Assembly (NCBI RefSeq): GCF_000328475.2
Contig: NC_026479.1
Coordinates: 1,815,392 to 1,879,391 of the forward strand
Reading direction: 5' to 3'
DNA length: 64,000 nt
Source of the DNA: Mycosarcoma maydis
Lineage: Eukaryota; Basidiomycota; Ustilaginomycetes; Ustilaginales
Below the pieces are notes generated by a model. That model made no database searches. It saw nothing but the letters and a program-made list of their open reading frames with translations, and was not told where the DNA came from. Both the position numbers and the translations under genes were made by a program. Positions 33,501 to 45,399 of this stretch are shown here, piece after piece (within the stretch, counting starts at the first letter, position 1; each line of letters begins with the position of its first letter).

Positions 33501-36500
33501 ACGAGTGGATTTGTGACGACGCCGGACGGTACGAGAATGTATCGCACTGGCGATGCAGCCAGAATGATGGCTGATGGGAGCTTGCACTACCTTGGGCGAC
33601 GAGATGAACAGGAGAAGATCCGTGGGCAGAGGCTTGAGCTCGGCGAGGTTTCTCGGTGCGCCATTGCTGGAGCAGATGAGAGCATCCAAGCGACGACATT
33701 GATCTGTCAGCATGAAAGCCTCGCAAAACCGCTCCTGATTACGCTGATTGCAACGAAGACAAGCAGCACCGGTGACCAAAGGCGTGACACGTTGCCACAA
33801 TTCCTCGCTCCTTCCACCGAAACCGGCAGATTGGCCCAACACGTTCTTCAGTACTGCAAGCAACACCTGCCAAGCTACATGGTGCCGGACTTGGTAGTCG
33901 GTGTATCGCATCTGACACAGCTGGCAGCTTCTGGAAAGACAGATGTGCGCCGACTCAAAGCCTGGCTTGCGGCTGCCGACCCTACCCAGCTGTTCAGTTT
34001 CGAAGGCCGTGGCCATGCAAACGCTCAAAGCGGCTCGGAAAGCAATGTGAACCGCCCTCTGTCAAGCTTAGAGAGGGAGATTGCGTCTGCTATTCGCCGA
34101 ATGCTTCCAAAGTGCCCAGCCGAGATCCGTCCGGACACTTCGATCTTTGATCTCGGTATTGACAGTCTTAGTGTCATTCGGCTAGCTGGCCAACTGCGCA
34201 AGGAAGGGTTGGCCATCTCGATTGGCCGACTTCGCATGCACCCTCGAGTCCAGGATATCGCTGCGGAGCTTTCTGACTCCAAAGCACTTGAAGTTGACCT
34301 TTCGGTCGGGGTAAAGGCACTTGAGTCCTTCCAGGCTCGTCATCAAGATCAAGTCCAAGCAAGTCGTGTGGAGAAAGTGACAAAGGTGCTTCCGTGCCTG
34401 CCCTCGCAAGAAGGTATGGTGGCCATATCTCTCAGCAGCAAGGACGAGCCTGTCTATGTTGCACGCATCGCGGTGCGCTTCAATGATATTCAGCCTGAAG
34501 CAACTGCGTTTGCAGCAGTCTCGCTTCGACGCGCATGGAGGCAACTCTCTGAACGACACAGCATCTTGCGAACATGCTTCGATCATGTGGACGACGTTAC
34601 CATCGCCCAAATTGTTCTGGACGCTGTCGATATTCAGCGCCACATTGTGACAACTAAAACACAGAACAGCACTGCTGCCATCGCTCGTGCAATTCTGCAA
34701 GATATCACTGTAATTCCGCCCTGGCGCATCGAATTGGACGACGAAGCGGGTTCCGAACCGACATTCGTGTTGCACATGCATCACGCACTGTATGACGGAC
34801 ACTCCCTTCCCCTGCTACTGAACGATCTAGCGCGGGTTATACAAAGCATTGACGACGATGGTCCAGAGAGTCATGATCAGCAGCCAGGAGTACAAGAGAT
34901 GCTCGAGTCCATTCTTTCCGTCTCGGAACAGAGAGCCGAAAGGTTCTGGCGCAACACTTTTGCCGACTTTCCCGTGAACGATCCAAGCGTATGGACCAGC
35001 ATAGCTTCCGTACAAGGACGAGCCCCGCTACGCTGCAAGGCGACAGTACAGCTCGCCCCTCTGGAAGCAGCTGCAAAGACGCTGCAAGTGACGCTTTCGT
35101 CCCTGGTTGCCTCTGCTCTGGGTATTGCTTTGTGCCGCTCGCTGGAAACTACTGCATTCACAGTCGGCTTCGTCCTATGGGGCCGATCACTGGATCACGT
35201 GTCTGCAGAGAGCATCGTTGCACCCTGCCTCACCACAGTGCCCATGCCATTCGCTCTCTGTGCTGATCGAGGGTCACGACACGTTGGCGAATTGATTCGC
35301 GCCTGTCACGATTGGAACAGCTCTTGTCTTGCTTTCCAGCACACCTCAATGCGACAGATACGTAGATGGATCGGGTCAGAATGCCGCGGATCTCTTGTGG
35401 ATCTTCTGTACAGCTTCGTGCAAGCTGGAGCTTCCAACAGCAGCGAGCTCGCCAGAACTTGGCATTTGGATAGCGTAGAGGCAGAGACGGACGCACCAGC
35501 AGCCGTCGAAGTCACCGCTGATCGAGATCGTGACGAGCTTCGCATCTCGGCCATGGCTAGGCATCTTCTGCCACACGATGGTCTCGAAGGGATGACAGAG
35601 AACTTGCAAATCCTGCTCAACAAGATTGCCAACGGTACGGGTACAAACATGGATCTGAAAGCAGCCGGCATTCCGACGAGCTCTGTCGCATCGAAACTCG
35701 CACGAGAGCTACCTTCGCACTCGGCAGTATCGCGCCCCTTGACCGCAGCAGAAGAGCAGATTCGGGATCTCGCTGTGACAATGTGCGGTGTTCCTAATAC
35801 CGAAATGCTTCAGCTAGACACTCCGTTCCTGCGCATCGGGCTTGACTCGATCGTAGCGCTTCGTTTCTCTGCAAGACTTAGGAGAGAGCACGGCCTACAG
35901 CTGAGTGCACACGATGTACTTGCCGCCGGGACGATCGCAGGGTTGTCTAAATTGCTTGACCAACGGCAGGCAGAAGGGCGCAGTGATGCTACTGTCTCAT
36001 CTTCACTGGATTCTACTGCAGCGCGATACAAGGCTACACCGTTGCAAGCAGGCATGTTGAATGGCACGCTTGCCTCTGCTTCCCACGATCTTTACGTTCA
36101 TCATCATGCCGTGCTGTTCAAGCAGCCCCTGGATCACGACAGACTTCAGCGGGCATTGCAGCACGTGGTCGCATCGCACGACATTCTTCGCACGAGCTTC
36201 CATCTTGAAGGCGAACCTAGCGAGACCAAGAACGCGGTCAATTCGCTGTCGTGGTATGCCCAGGTGACACCATTCGAGTCGCTTCGAAGCGCTACAGAGA
36301 TCCGAGTCGTGAGGAGCGACAAAACAGCGTCTGCAGCTTTGAAGGAGTACGGCACAGACTTCATTTTCGATGGTCCAGAGAAATTCAACGTAAGCCCGTG
36401 GTGTGCCGCGATTTTGCACTGCACATCCAGTCAAGATGTTCTCGTCATCTCTATGCATCATAGCTTGTACGATGGCGTGTCACTACCCAGCATGTTTGCA

Positions 36501-39182
36501 GATCTTCGAGCTTCGTATCACGATCTGACACACGAGCTGGTGCAGCGTCCGCCGTTCTCCAAAGCTGCCGACCTGATTGCATCTAGCGCCCACGAGTCGG
36601 AGCAGTATTGGCTGAAGACATTGATCGAATTCAAGCAGCCAAGCCTCCTCGTCAAGAAATCCAGCCGATCATCAACGACTCCCTCGCTATATCGGCTTGA
36701 CGAAAGGCGACTGTCCGTCTCACTTGCAACACTGAAACGCCTCAGTGCAGAGCTTGGAGCGACACCTCAGGCGATTGCCATGCTTAGCTGGTCAAAGGTG
36801 CTGGCTGTGGCTGCAGGACAGCGTGACGTGTGCTTCGGCCAGGTCGTATCCGGACGCTATTTGAACCTTCCCGGGATCGAAGATGTCAGTGGACCGTTGA
36901 TCAACACAGTGCCGATCCGGATCAATCTCATAGACGACCTAGCTTCAAATGCTGTTACAGCACGTGACTTGCAAGAGCGTATCGTGGCCGCCCAGCCATT
37001 CCAGCATGCGTCGCTTGGACGAATCCAGAATGCATGGAGGCGGGAACATGGAGCTCACAGCACTTTCTTCGACACCTTGTTCGTGTTCCACAACATCGAA
37101 GGCAAGTCCAGTAGTGCAAGCAGCTCGAAGTCTGAGCTATGGACAGCGTTGGATCCATCGGAGGGGCCGATTCAAACTGAATCCAGCACTTCGACGGTCG
37201 TGACCACGGCAGCATCAGAGTATCCGGTGAACATTTCTGTGATTCAAGACGATGACGGAGTGCAGATTAAAGCTGGAGCTAGCGACGCCGTGGGCGGTAT
37301 CGACTGGCTGCCAAAGACACTGCAGCTCTTTGAACAGGTATTCTTGGACCTTCTCGAACGACCGCATCGATCAGTTGGCGCATTTCCGGAGCGGTTAGCT
37401 GCGCTTCCACTTACAGTTGGCCGCGATGGAACCGACAAAGATACGAGCGCATCGGTTGGAGTGGACGCTGGTCGTCGAAGCCTCAGTACCGCGGAACAAG
37501 ACATTGTTCTTCGGCACATGGCGAAACGTTTGAATGTTGACGCAGCTATCATCAATTCGTGCCCTAACCTGTTTCTATTGGGTATCGATTCGTTGCTTGC
37601 CATTTGCATCTCAGCTGATGCTCGAAGCGAACAGGTACCCTTGACGCCATTCGATGTGCTGTCGGCCGGCACGTTTGCAAGACTGACAGTGGCTACCGAG
37701 ACACGCAGTGAAGCTCCTCGGATCGGTGTAGACGATTCAACCGACACGGAGAGAGAGATGCTGGTGGGCAAGGAAGCCGAGCAAGAGGCAATCGAACTGC
37801 TCAAAGTTCCGTCTTGCGAAGTCGAGACGGTCTTGCCACTGTTGACAGGCCAGCAGCAGCACATTGCACAATGGTTGCAGCGTGGCAGAAGATTCCTAGA
37901 GCCTACGTTCGTCTATGCTTGCCCGTCCAAGCTTGACGTTTCCAAGCTCAAATCTGCGTGGAACGAGCTGCGTCGACGCAACGCGGCGCTTCGGACGGCG
38001 TTCGTACGCCTGAAGGACAGAAGGACGTTGGTGCAGGTGGTGTTGGCCGAAAACAGTTTGGTCTGGCGGGACCATGAACGTGGTCGACTTGGCGTGGTAG
38101 ATGGTAGCAACAACCTTGATGCTGCTGCATTCGAGGCGGTTCAAAGGCTCAACGCATCACCGACCGATCTGTTCAGGCCATCAGCACGTTTGACACTTGT
38201 GCAGGGCAAGCAGAGTGACCTTGTTCTGGTAACGATCCATCATACGAGCTACGATGCATGGAGCATGCGCCTGATGGCGGATGAGCTCATGCAGTTGTAC
38301 CATAACATCGATCAAGGCAAGCTCGAGTCGATGCGTGCGCCAGTGAGCTTTGCTGATTTCATCGATCAGACGCACCGCGAAGCTTTGCGCAACCGAGACG
38401 CGACTGCAAGCTTCTGGGAGACAAGACTGCGCGGTGCCTCGGCGACATTGGTGTGCAGAGGGGCAACGCAGTCGTTGGAACAGACGATGCATGTCCGCAA
38501 ACCGGCTCTGCAAGACGTGGACACGTTGGAGGCTGCATGCCGTGCGCGTGGTTTCGGTCTGCAGGTGGTTGTCATCCTGGCCTATGCGCGTCTGCTCTCG
38601 TCCGAGGTCAGTGACACAAAGATCACGTCGCCAACATTCGGCTTCTACACGGCAGGACGAGCATCTGCCATTGACGGGGTCGGCAACATGATTGGACCAA
38701 CGACGGCGATGCAGCCAATGACGGTAGCCACGGCAGGCGGTGATCAGGAGGATTTGTTTGAAAGGTTGAGGGCGATTCAGACCGACCTCGTTTCTAGAGC
38801 TGAGCATCAACAAGACTACGTCGACCTACCTGTGGCCTTTGATGCACACCTCAACCTCCTCTGGCATAAGCCAATCACCACATCCATGCGCCCGCCGACG
38901 GATGACAGTAATGCCTCAGCCCCGTCCTTGTTGAAGCCATACAGGCTACCTTACGATAGTGGCTACTTCACCCGTCATCCACTCATGCCAGGCAACACCA
39001 GCGTCGACGGCGACATCCATGAAGCCGGCGCTCAACTGTACATGGACGTTGGGTTGGATGCTTCGACCAAAAGCCTTTCACTAGGGGCGCGATGTGATCG
39101 CTCAGCGATGGACGCGCAGCAGCTCGAAGCATTTTGCGATCGATTTGTGGGCGAGCTGGAGAAGATTCGTGCGGCTCTGTAA
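24589..39182 (+). CDS. fer3: ferrichrome A non-ribosomal peptide synthetase Fer3
   Basis: Two exons, 24589-26487 and 26589-39182, joined over a 101-base GTGAGT...ACAG intron just after the A8 core of the first adenylation domain; 4830 residues. ATG 24589 is used since the frame upstream starts with GTG. Order: A1 (FTSGTTGTPKG ~355), T1 (Ser788), C1 (His1022), A2 (WTSGTTGAPKG ~1522), T2 (Ser1966), C2 (HH2205), A3 (YTSGSTGKPKG ~2719), T3 (Ser3159), C3 (HH3364), T4 (Ser3720), C4 (HH3923), T5 (Ser4301), C5 (HH4517). All three A10 lysines are kept. Three A-T-C modules plus two T-C units fit the hexapeptide of glycine, two serines and three acylated hydroxyornithines, the third A domain probably loading the latter repeatedly. 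No thioesterase: C5 likely cyclises. Odd points: A1 has YRTRD for YRTGD, C1 has MHAIFDG, C5 has HHTSYDA. Cytosolic. Confidence 0.95.
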
Positions 39183-40437
39183 CGGCAAATACCATCAGGA
39201 GTCAGCTCTCATTGAGGGGCGACTTTCACGATGTCCTGCCTACCGTAGCTGTCATTTGGCGTGGACTGTCCGGGTTTGGCAAACGAGGCGGTGGCGGCGT
39301 GTGTCACACATGATAGCGTGCCAAACACGAATATTCACGATTCACGATTAATTGTCAAGAATGCGGCCACAAGCAGTTGTAAATAATTTCCAATCGTGAC
39401 TATATTTTGGTTTTCCTTGGGATTCTGATTGTTGAATCGGGAATCGGGGATAGATTAGTTGAAAGAGGGCACGATCGAATCGTAAATCGTGAATAAAACC
39501 GTGAAATCACGATAGAATAATCGTGAATCACTATATATAATCACGAATCACGAATCACGAATCACGAATCACGAATCACGAATCGTGAATTTTACCTGCC
39601 GCTGCAACTCAAATGGGCTCAACAATCGTGAATAAAGTTGACAAGGCAAGAGGCCAGCTGGATCGTATGGGACGCTGCTGGCGGCAATCACGAATCGTGA
39701 ATGTAAGCAGACATGGAAGTGACTAGAGCCGGTGGCGTTACACTGGCCGACGTTGAAGAAGCTAGCGACCGTATCGAGCGCTCAGTAGTCACGCCGATGT
39801 GAGCGTACATTCGCAGAGGTAGCGGTGGTACTAAGTATGCATGCAAGATTTGTCGATGCTGTCCTGCTGCAGGTCAGGCTGGAACATAACTTACTGAAAG
39901 TCGTGGCGGTGTGAGTGCGTGGGTGCTGGGACCAAATGGCCATGATAGGCAGTCGGTGCTGGTTGAAGCACCGGAGGGGGCCACAGTGCTACGGCAAGCT
40001 CAAGCACCCAAACACTCGCGTTTGATTGGCGACGATGTTGTCGGGCCCAACTGCAAGTTGTTGCTCTCCTTTACGGAGGCCGCTCGATCAACTCTGACAA
40101 GGCTTTTTACTGACGGTGACCTGCTGCGCTGCGTTGCTTGCTTCGACCGTCGGGTTTTCTGCACGTCTCAGTGCAGAGGTTCCGTCTCTTCCTGGTCCCA
40201 CCCTTTACTGACCCACTTCGGCAGCTTTCATCCATGCTCTGCCGAGGACCTTCGGAGATAGCTACCACTCGTCTGTGCTTGGGTCACTCCAGATGAGGCT
40301 TCTTCTGTTCTTCGAACTTCGTTGCTAAACCTTACCTGTTATGATGCGCGTCTTCCCACTGTCAGCCATCTGTTAAAAGGCTGGCAACGCTCTTGGCCTT
40401 TGCATCTTCATCTTCATTCTATCATGTTTAAGCCAGC
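39183..40437. other. intergenic region with heptamer array, no gene seen
   Basis: Separates fer3 from the MFS gene. It contains the longest TCACGAA heptamer array of the window (39519-39590) plus scattered copies at 39334-39350 and 39688-39702. No ATCWGATAA box is present. The frame at 39911-40261 has no recognisable features. Confidence 0.65.
39519..39590. repeat. TCACGAA heptamer array
   Basis: About six perfect tandem TCACGAA units closed by an inverted AATCGTGAAT copy, and preceded by further single copies. This is the cleanest tandem form of the dispersed motif. Confidence 0.92.
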
Positions 40438-41799
40438 ATGCTGCAAGCGCCGATTCTGATTGCTGCGTCCAGTAGTGGCCACGAGCAAGACTCCATACAC
40501 GATAAGTCCACATCGAAAGTAGAGACAACAGTGGTCACCCCCGTTTTAGAGGAGAAACGCGACCCGCCACAAGATGCGCTGCCAGAGCATACCGACGGAG
40601 GGCTGATCGCCTGGCTGCAAGTAGTCGCTTCGTTCATGCTCTTCTTCAACTCGTGGGGGTTGGTCAATACATACGGCGCATACCAAACCTTCTATGAGGC
40701 GGGCCCTCTGGCACATTACAGCTCGTCCAGCATCTCGTGGATAGGTTCGGTTCAGGCATTTCTACTTTTGCTCGTCGGTCCGCTCAGTGGCCCTCTCTTC
40801 GATCGCGGCTTTGTGCGAGCTCTCAACGCTGCTGGTACGGTCCTCATCGTACTTGGGTTGATGATGACGAGCATCAGTTCTCGGTACTACCAAATTCTTC
40901 TGTCACAAGGCGTTTGTACCGGTCTAGGGATGGGCACCATCTTCGTTCAAAGTGTGGCTATCCTGCCAGCCTACTTTATCAAACAGCGTGCGTTCGCTGC
41001 AGGCATCTCGGTATGCGGAAGCAGTCTTGGAGGCATCATATATCCCATCGTCTTTCAACGCCTTGAGCCCCGTATTGGATTCGGTTGGGCGACTCGCGTG
41101 CTTGCTTTCATTGCATTAGCAACGCAAGCTGTTGCTGTGGCACTCATGCGTCAACGCAGTGCCACCAGCAAATCGCAAGTCTTAATAGATAAGACCACCT
41201 TCACACAACCAAGCATGCTCGCTTTTTCTACCGCGGCGCTATTGGCATTTATGGGTCTTTACATCCCTTTCTACTACATTGGTATCTACAGTCAGAGAAA
41301 GGTTGACAACGTGCCAAGTACGTTGCTAGCCTATCTTGTGCCAATTCTGAGTGCCGGTAGCGTCTTTGGACGAATTGTCCCCAACATTCTTGCAGACAGG
41401 TTCGGCTATCTCAACATGTTTATCGTCACCTCTATTGCAGCTGCCACCACAGGCTATGCATGGCTTAGCGTCGACAGCACCTCCAAGCTCGTATTTTTCT
41501 GTTTCTTCTACGGTGCCTTTTCAGGCAGCTATGTATCACTTCAGGGACCAACTGTGGCCATGCTGACGGCTGACAAGTCACGACTCGGTGCACGGATGGG
41601 CACATTTAGTCTCTTTACTGCTATCGGTATTCTGGTCGGCAATCCAGTCGCCGGTGCCATGATCGATGTCAACGAGGGTATATTCTGGCCAGCACAGGTC
41701 TTTTGTGCCACCTTGATCGTCGGCGCAGCCATTTGCCTCATTCTAACTCGACATCTATGTACTTGCACGGCTTCGTCCAAGATTTTCGTTAAGACATAA
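40438..41799 (+). CDS. MFS transporter, monocarboxylate-porter-like
   Basis: 453 residues, single exon, ATG 40438. A hydrophilic N-terminus of about 50 residues precedes the motif DGGLIAWLQVVASF, typical of the fungal monocarboxylate porter (MCT/Mch-like) branch of the major facilitators. About 12 membrane segments follow, in two halves split near residue 240. It lacks the GRIITEVGQAG-type motif of siderophore permeases, so siderophore import is not suggested. Mch-like proteins carry carboxylates, riboflavin or unknown metabolites. It is convergent with the acyltransferase gene at 42605-44185. Its promoter carries no iron GATA box, unlike the fer genes. A role in moving a carboxylate precursor for the acyl group is only a guess. 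Confidence 0.85.
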   Translation: MLQAPILIAASSSGHEQDSIHDKSTSKVETTVVTPVLEEKRDPPQDALPEHTDGGLIAWLQVVASFMLFFNSWGLVNTYGAYQTFYEAGPLAHYSSSSISWIGSVQAFLLLLVGPLSGPLFDRGFVRALNAAGTVLIVLGLMMTSISSRYYQILLSQGVCTGLGMGTIFVQSVAILPAYFIKQRAFAAGISVCGSSLGGIIYPIVFQRLEPRIGFGWATRVLAFIALATQAVAVALMRQRSATSKSQVLIDKTTFTQPSMLAFSTAALLAFMGLYIPFYYIGIYSQRKVDNVPSTLLAYLVPILSAGSVFGRIVPNILADRFGYLNMFIVTSIAAATTGYAWLSVDSTSKLVFFCFFYGAFSGSYVSLQGPTVAMLTADKSRLGARMGTFSLFTAIGILVGNPVAGAMIDVNEGIFWPAQVFCATLIVGAAICLILTRHLCTCTASSKIFVKT

Positions 41800-42604
41800 G
41801 GCGTTGTCTTGGTAAACGACATGGAGACGAAAGGAGCGCCTCGTTCACGATTCGTAATTACTACGTCTCAAAGTCTGGCAAAGTCCCTGTGACGCCTGAG
41901 TCTTTTTGGGTACTGCACGGTAACGTCGCAGGACTGTTCAGTGAATACACAAGGCCAATCGCCGATGCGGTTTCCGATCGCGACTCCAAAACACGATGTA
42001 CGCCAAATGCACAGTTTCCAGCTGGGCTGATACCAGATCATTCGTGATTCACGATTTGTTGAACCTGAGTCGCGAAGTACGAGAAAGAAGCACAAAGGGA
42101 CCATTTTAAACAGCGCGTGAGGTGTGACGAATACAACTCGTGACTTGAAGCTTAACCGCTCACGACTGTACCCAAAGGAAGTCTAGACAACCAACCGGAC
42201 TTGAGATGTAATCTTCAACTAACCCTCACTTATTACATAAGTGCATGTATCTCGTCTGGTCGCTATGTGCCTGTATTCAAGCTTGTGGATGGAATCACGA
42301 ATCTCATACGGAACAAAGCCATCAGCGCACGCTGGTCGTGAATAATCGTAACAATCGTGAATCCAAATTCAGACTCGTCATTGCTGGAAGCTAGACCAAT
42401 ACACCAAACGGGTGCCCTAGATGCTGATTCGGATATGGTTTTCTACGTTCACTTCTGGTCTTCTCGTCTTTTCACACTGCTTTGCTTGCTTTGGTCTGAA
42501 CCGTGCATCGCGATCATCAACGTACAATTAACGCTTACGGGTGCGGTTCGAACAGGATACAGGGAAAGTTCGGTACTTTATCCAAAAGACGTGCACCAAC
42601 CTAT
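41800..42604. other. intergenic region with a dispersed repeat copy
   Basis: Between convergent MFS and acyltransferase genes. It contains the repeat copy at 42142-42220 and scattered AATCGTGAAT elements. No gene is seen. Confidence 0.6.
42142..42220 (+). repeat. dispersed ~80-bp repeat, copy A
   Basis: Begins GACTTGAAGCTTAACCGCT and ends TGTAATCTTCAACT. A diverged second copy in the same orientation lies at 62418-62486. A shorter similar stretch (GTGGCTTAACCCG) is seen near 5430. Confidence 0.75.
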
Positions 42605-44185
42605 CTACTGGTAGAGAGGGTATCGACCGAATCCGCGAGGATGGGTGGCGTCCTTGTGCGTCATGAAGCCGGTGAACCAGCACCCTTTGCCTGCCTCTCC
42701 CATCAACGCCCAGCGATATCGCTTTGTGCCAGAGATCGCCAAATCGGCATTGATGGCATCCGGCTTCAACACCTCCTGCGAGACGTCGGCTTGAGCCTCT
42801 TGGGGAAGCGCACCCCCAAAGTCGGTGGCACCAAATTTTACAGGTCTCCAGTCGGTCATGCCAGACCAGTAGTGATTAGGTTTGGCAAAGAGGTACATAG
42901 GCGCAGGCTTTTTGCGATTCTTCCACAATGTGTTGTTGAGCAACATGGTGATTGCATACTGCATATTGTCTGGGTCAGTGTAGTCCGCGAGCGACTCTCG
43001 AATGTGCAACGCCAGCACTCCGAGCGGCATGGACACGAACTCTGCCGACGAGAGTGGCTTCACGGGGAAGGCGACAGCTCCACCCCAGAAAGGATGGGCA
43101 GGGTCCATCTCGGGGCGATATCCGGTTGCAGGCCTTCCCTTGGTGTTGCAGATGGCCAGCACGGAGCTGAGTCGCTTCTGGTTCTTGCGCGCGGCTTGGG
43201 TGTTTTGAATGAGCCAAGCGAACAGCACATTGAGGCGGCTCAGCTTGACAGTCGCCACCTTTTTGATGTCTCCTGCCTCTTTCTCTGAGACCAAGGAAGA
43301 GGACTCGAGGTGGGCATCGACCTGGCTTTGAGCCTCTTGCACGAGCTGCTGTACGCGCTCCTCGGGCAAGTAGACGTAGTACTGTCCTATTTTCTTCTCT
43401 GGACGCGCTACGTGGAGCTCCCACAATACTCTGGCTGCAAAGTTGACCTTGTCCAAGAAGCCAAACTTGTACCATCCTTTCGGATCTGGCAGCGGCGAGC
43501 CATCGACGTTCTTTGAAAGTGGACCTTCCGGAGCCAGATAATCGATGAAAGGGTCCTTGCCCAGGTCTTGCAGCGCTTCCGGCATATGGCCCTTGAGAAT
43601 ACCGGACCAAGCCTTCCAGATGCGGTGAAGACCAAAGCCATCTCCAATGATGTGACTGAGCGAAATACTTACGATGGTCGCATCGCTGAACAGAGTTGCC
43701 TGAGCTGTTACAAAAGATTGATCCTCTTCAAGGAGCTGGTCAAAAGTGCGCGTGGCGTTGATGCATGTCAGCTCACGGCTGAGTTTGGGGTTGGGACCCG
43801 TACCAAGGCAAATGTCGGAAAGCTGTCCCGAGGTGATCCTCTTGCTGAAATTACTGTAGGTCTGGATGGAGCGATCCGAGACATCACGAGTGACGATCAT
43901 CTTGCGCAGAGGTTCAGAGGATGAGCGACTCGTAGCTTCGAGCTGGGCGAGCTTGGCGGGATCAGGAACGTGGTACGCAATTCCACTGGTGGCGGTGTTA
44001 CTGACTCGGACTCGCGCAGCTACGAGCGGCCAAACACGGACAAGCTGATACCAGCTTTCTTCGAGCTTGGACAGGGATAACTGCTTGGAAAAGACGAGAC
44101 CGACACTGGCAATGATCTCGGTGTTGCCAGTGGTGCTGTCCAGCACAGCAACCGGCACCGCGGTGTAACCCTCGGGAACTGACAT
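42605..44185 (-). CDS. BAHD/trichothecene-acyltransferase-like protein
   Basis: 526 residues from ATG 44183-44185. The frame is open a further 19 codons upstream without ATG, beginning VFPSTYSIYINL, so a small 5' exon ending near 44247 is possible. The acyl-transfer motif SHIIGDGFGLH (HxxxDG) lies near residue 195, and FGATDFGGALP near residue 470 resembles the DFGWG structural motif of BAHD enzymes. Length and spacing fit fungal trichothecene 3-O-acetyltransferase-like proteins, which move acyl groups from CoA to hydroxyls. Substrate unknown. It lies within the siderophore neighbourhood but lacks an ATCWGATAA box upstream. Could act on the siderophore, on another metabolite, or be unrelated. 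Confidence 0.8.
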   Translation of the reverse strand: MSVPEGYTAVPVAVLDSTTGNTEIIASVGLVFSKQLSLSKLEESWYQLVRVWPLVAARVRVSNTATSGIAYHVPDPAKLAQLEATSRSSSEPLRKMIVTRDVSDRSIQTYSNFSKRITSGQLSDICLGTGPNPKLSRELTCINATRTFDQLLEEDQSFVTAQATLFSDATIVSISLSHIIGDGFGLHRIWKAWSGILKGHMPEALQDLGKDPFIDYLAPEGPLSKNVDGSPLPDPKGWYKFGFLDKVNFAARVLWELHVARPEKKIGQYYVYLPEERVQQLVQEAQSQVDAHLESSSLVSEKEAGDIKKVATVKLSRLNVLFAWLIQNTQAARKNQKRLSSVLAICNTKGRPATGYRPEMDPAHPFWGGAVAFPVKPLSSAEFVSMPLGVLALHIRESLADYTDPDNMQYAITMLLNNTLWKNRKKPAPMYLFAKPNHYWSGMTDWRPVKFGATDFGGALPQEAQADVSQEVLKPDAINADLAISGTKRYRWALMGEAGKGCWFTGFMTHKDATHPRGFGRYPLYQ

Positions 44186-45399
44186 GTTGATGATGCCGTC
44201 TTTCAAGTTGATGTAGATGGAGTAGGTTGATGGGAACACCAAAGTCTATCGTTGTTCAGCCTCCTCTTGTACTCGCCACGCTCCCAAAATCCCTGTGCGC
44301 CTGACAACACATGTGCGCCACATCACTTGCCGACTGTTGCAACGTCTAGCCGCCTGGCTTGACTAGCTGCTGGCTGCGGTGGGATGTATCTCGCCAAGCA
44401 ATGATTCCGAAGGAATCAAGCGCTGTTAAGAGCTTGCAGGAACAAGATTCACGCCTATCGATTTGCAGACAGGGTCCTGTCGAGCTACTCACACTCACAC
44501 TCACACTCACACTCACACTCACACTCACACTCACACTCACACTCACACTCACACCCTAGTTATTTTCTATCTCGCTTCAACTTGGCGCAACGATGTGCGA
44601 CCTGGGCAAGGAGCCGAGGTTGCCACCCGCTAAGTCAGACAGGTTTCACAGCGCACAAATTACAGAATATTCGTGGTCGACTTGAGATAAGAAGCCGCAA
44701 TTATTAATTATTCTGGTATTTCCACCGAAACCAGATTTACGATTCGTGATTCGTGATTGCAACCAAACGTTCATAGTGAGTTGATTGCGCTTCTTGCGCT
44801 TATAGTCTAGCCGATACGCTTCACGATGCGATTCACGATTGGTCGAGCGAGTCACGAGTCGTGAGTTGATCGCCTTGTTTTTAAATATTTACGATTATAC
44901 CTTTCTTGAGCGGCAGTCACAATTCACGAATCACGATTTCTCCTCTTTCATCTTTTGTGCCTACAATTCTAAAAAAAATCGTACCCAAACAAAGCAGACG
45001 TTGAGGCCAAAAGTCTCGATGGTTTTCCGAGCAAGGAGCCGCATTATGCACGTGCTCTAGTGACAGAGAGCGCCCGTCTCGTCAATAGCCGCTGTCACGA
45101 GCTTTTTGCACAAGATTCGAGAGGGCGAGTTCAAGACAGCACGCCTTACCCGAACTCACCTTTTTGGTGTTGTTTGGTTTAGCTTCAACTGCCTGTAATA
45201 ATCACAAGCGCCGATTCAGACGAATAGAAAAGCAAGTCAAATGCAAGAATGGGAACAACCAATGACCACAATAATCTACGAATTCAGTCCATTAAATGAC
45301 GAGGCAAACAAAAATTGAGTGAACGAGAACGTGCAAAGCCAAGCTTGACAAATGCAATCCGTGACCAAGGAAGCAACGAGAAAGAATACTTGTAAAAGG
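44186..45399. other. intergenic region with hexanucleotide satellite
   Basis: Promoter side of the acyltransferase gene and 3' side of the PXMP4-like gene. It holds the CTCACA satellite at 44487-44554 and several AATCGTGATT copies near 44739-44757, 44831-44860 and 44919-44938. No gene is seen. Confidence 0.6.
44487..44554. repeat. (CTCACA)n microsatellite
   Basis: About eleven near-perfect tandem CTCACA units, roughly 300 bases upstream of the acyltransferase start. Both strands stay open through it and give repetitive peptides (LTLTLT or SVSVSV) that are not genes. Confidence 0.95.

Noticed and set aside
40438..41799. The MFS gene as the siderophore permease fer7
   Set aside because: Its motifs are of the monocarboxylate-porter branch, and the SIT-family signature is in the gene at 10032-12107.
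44346..44559. Open frames on both strands across the CTCACA satellite
   Set aside because: They encode only LTLTLT or SVSVSV tracts from the microsatellite.
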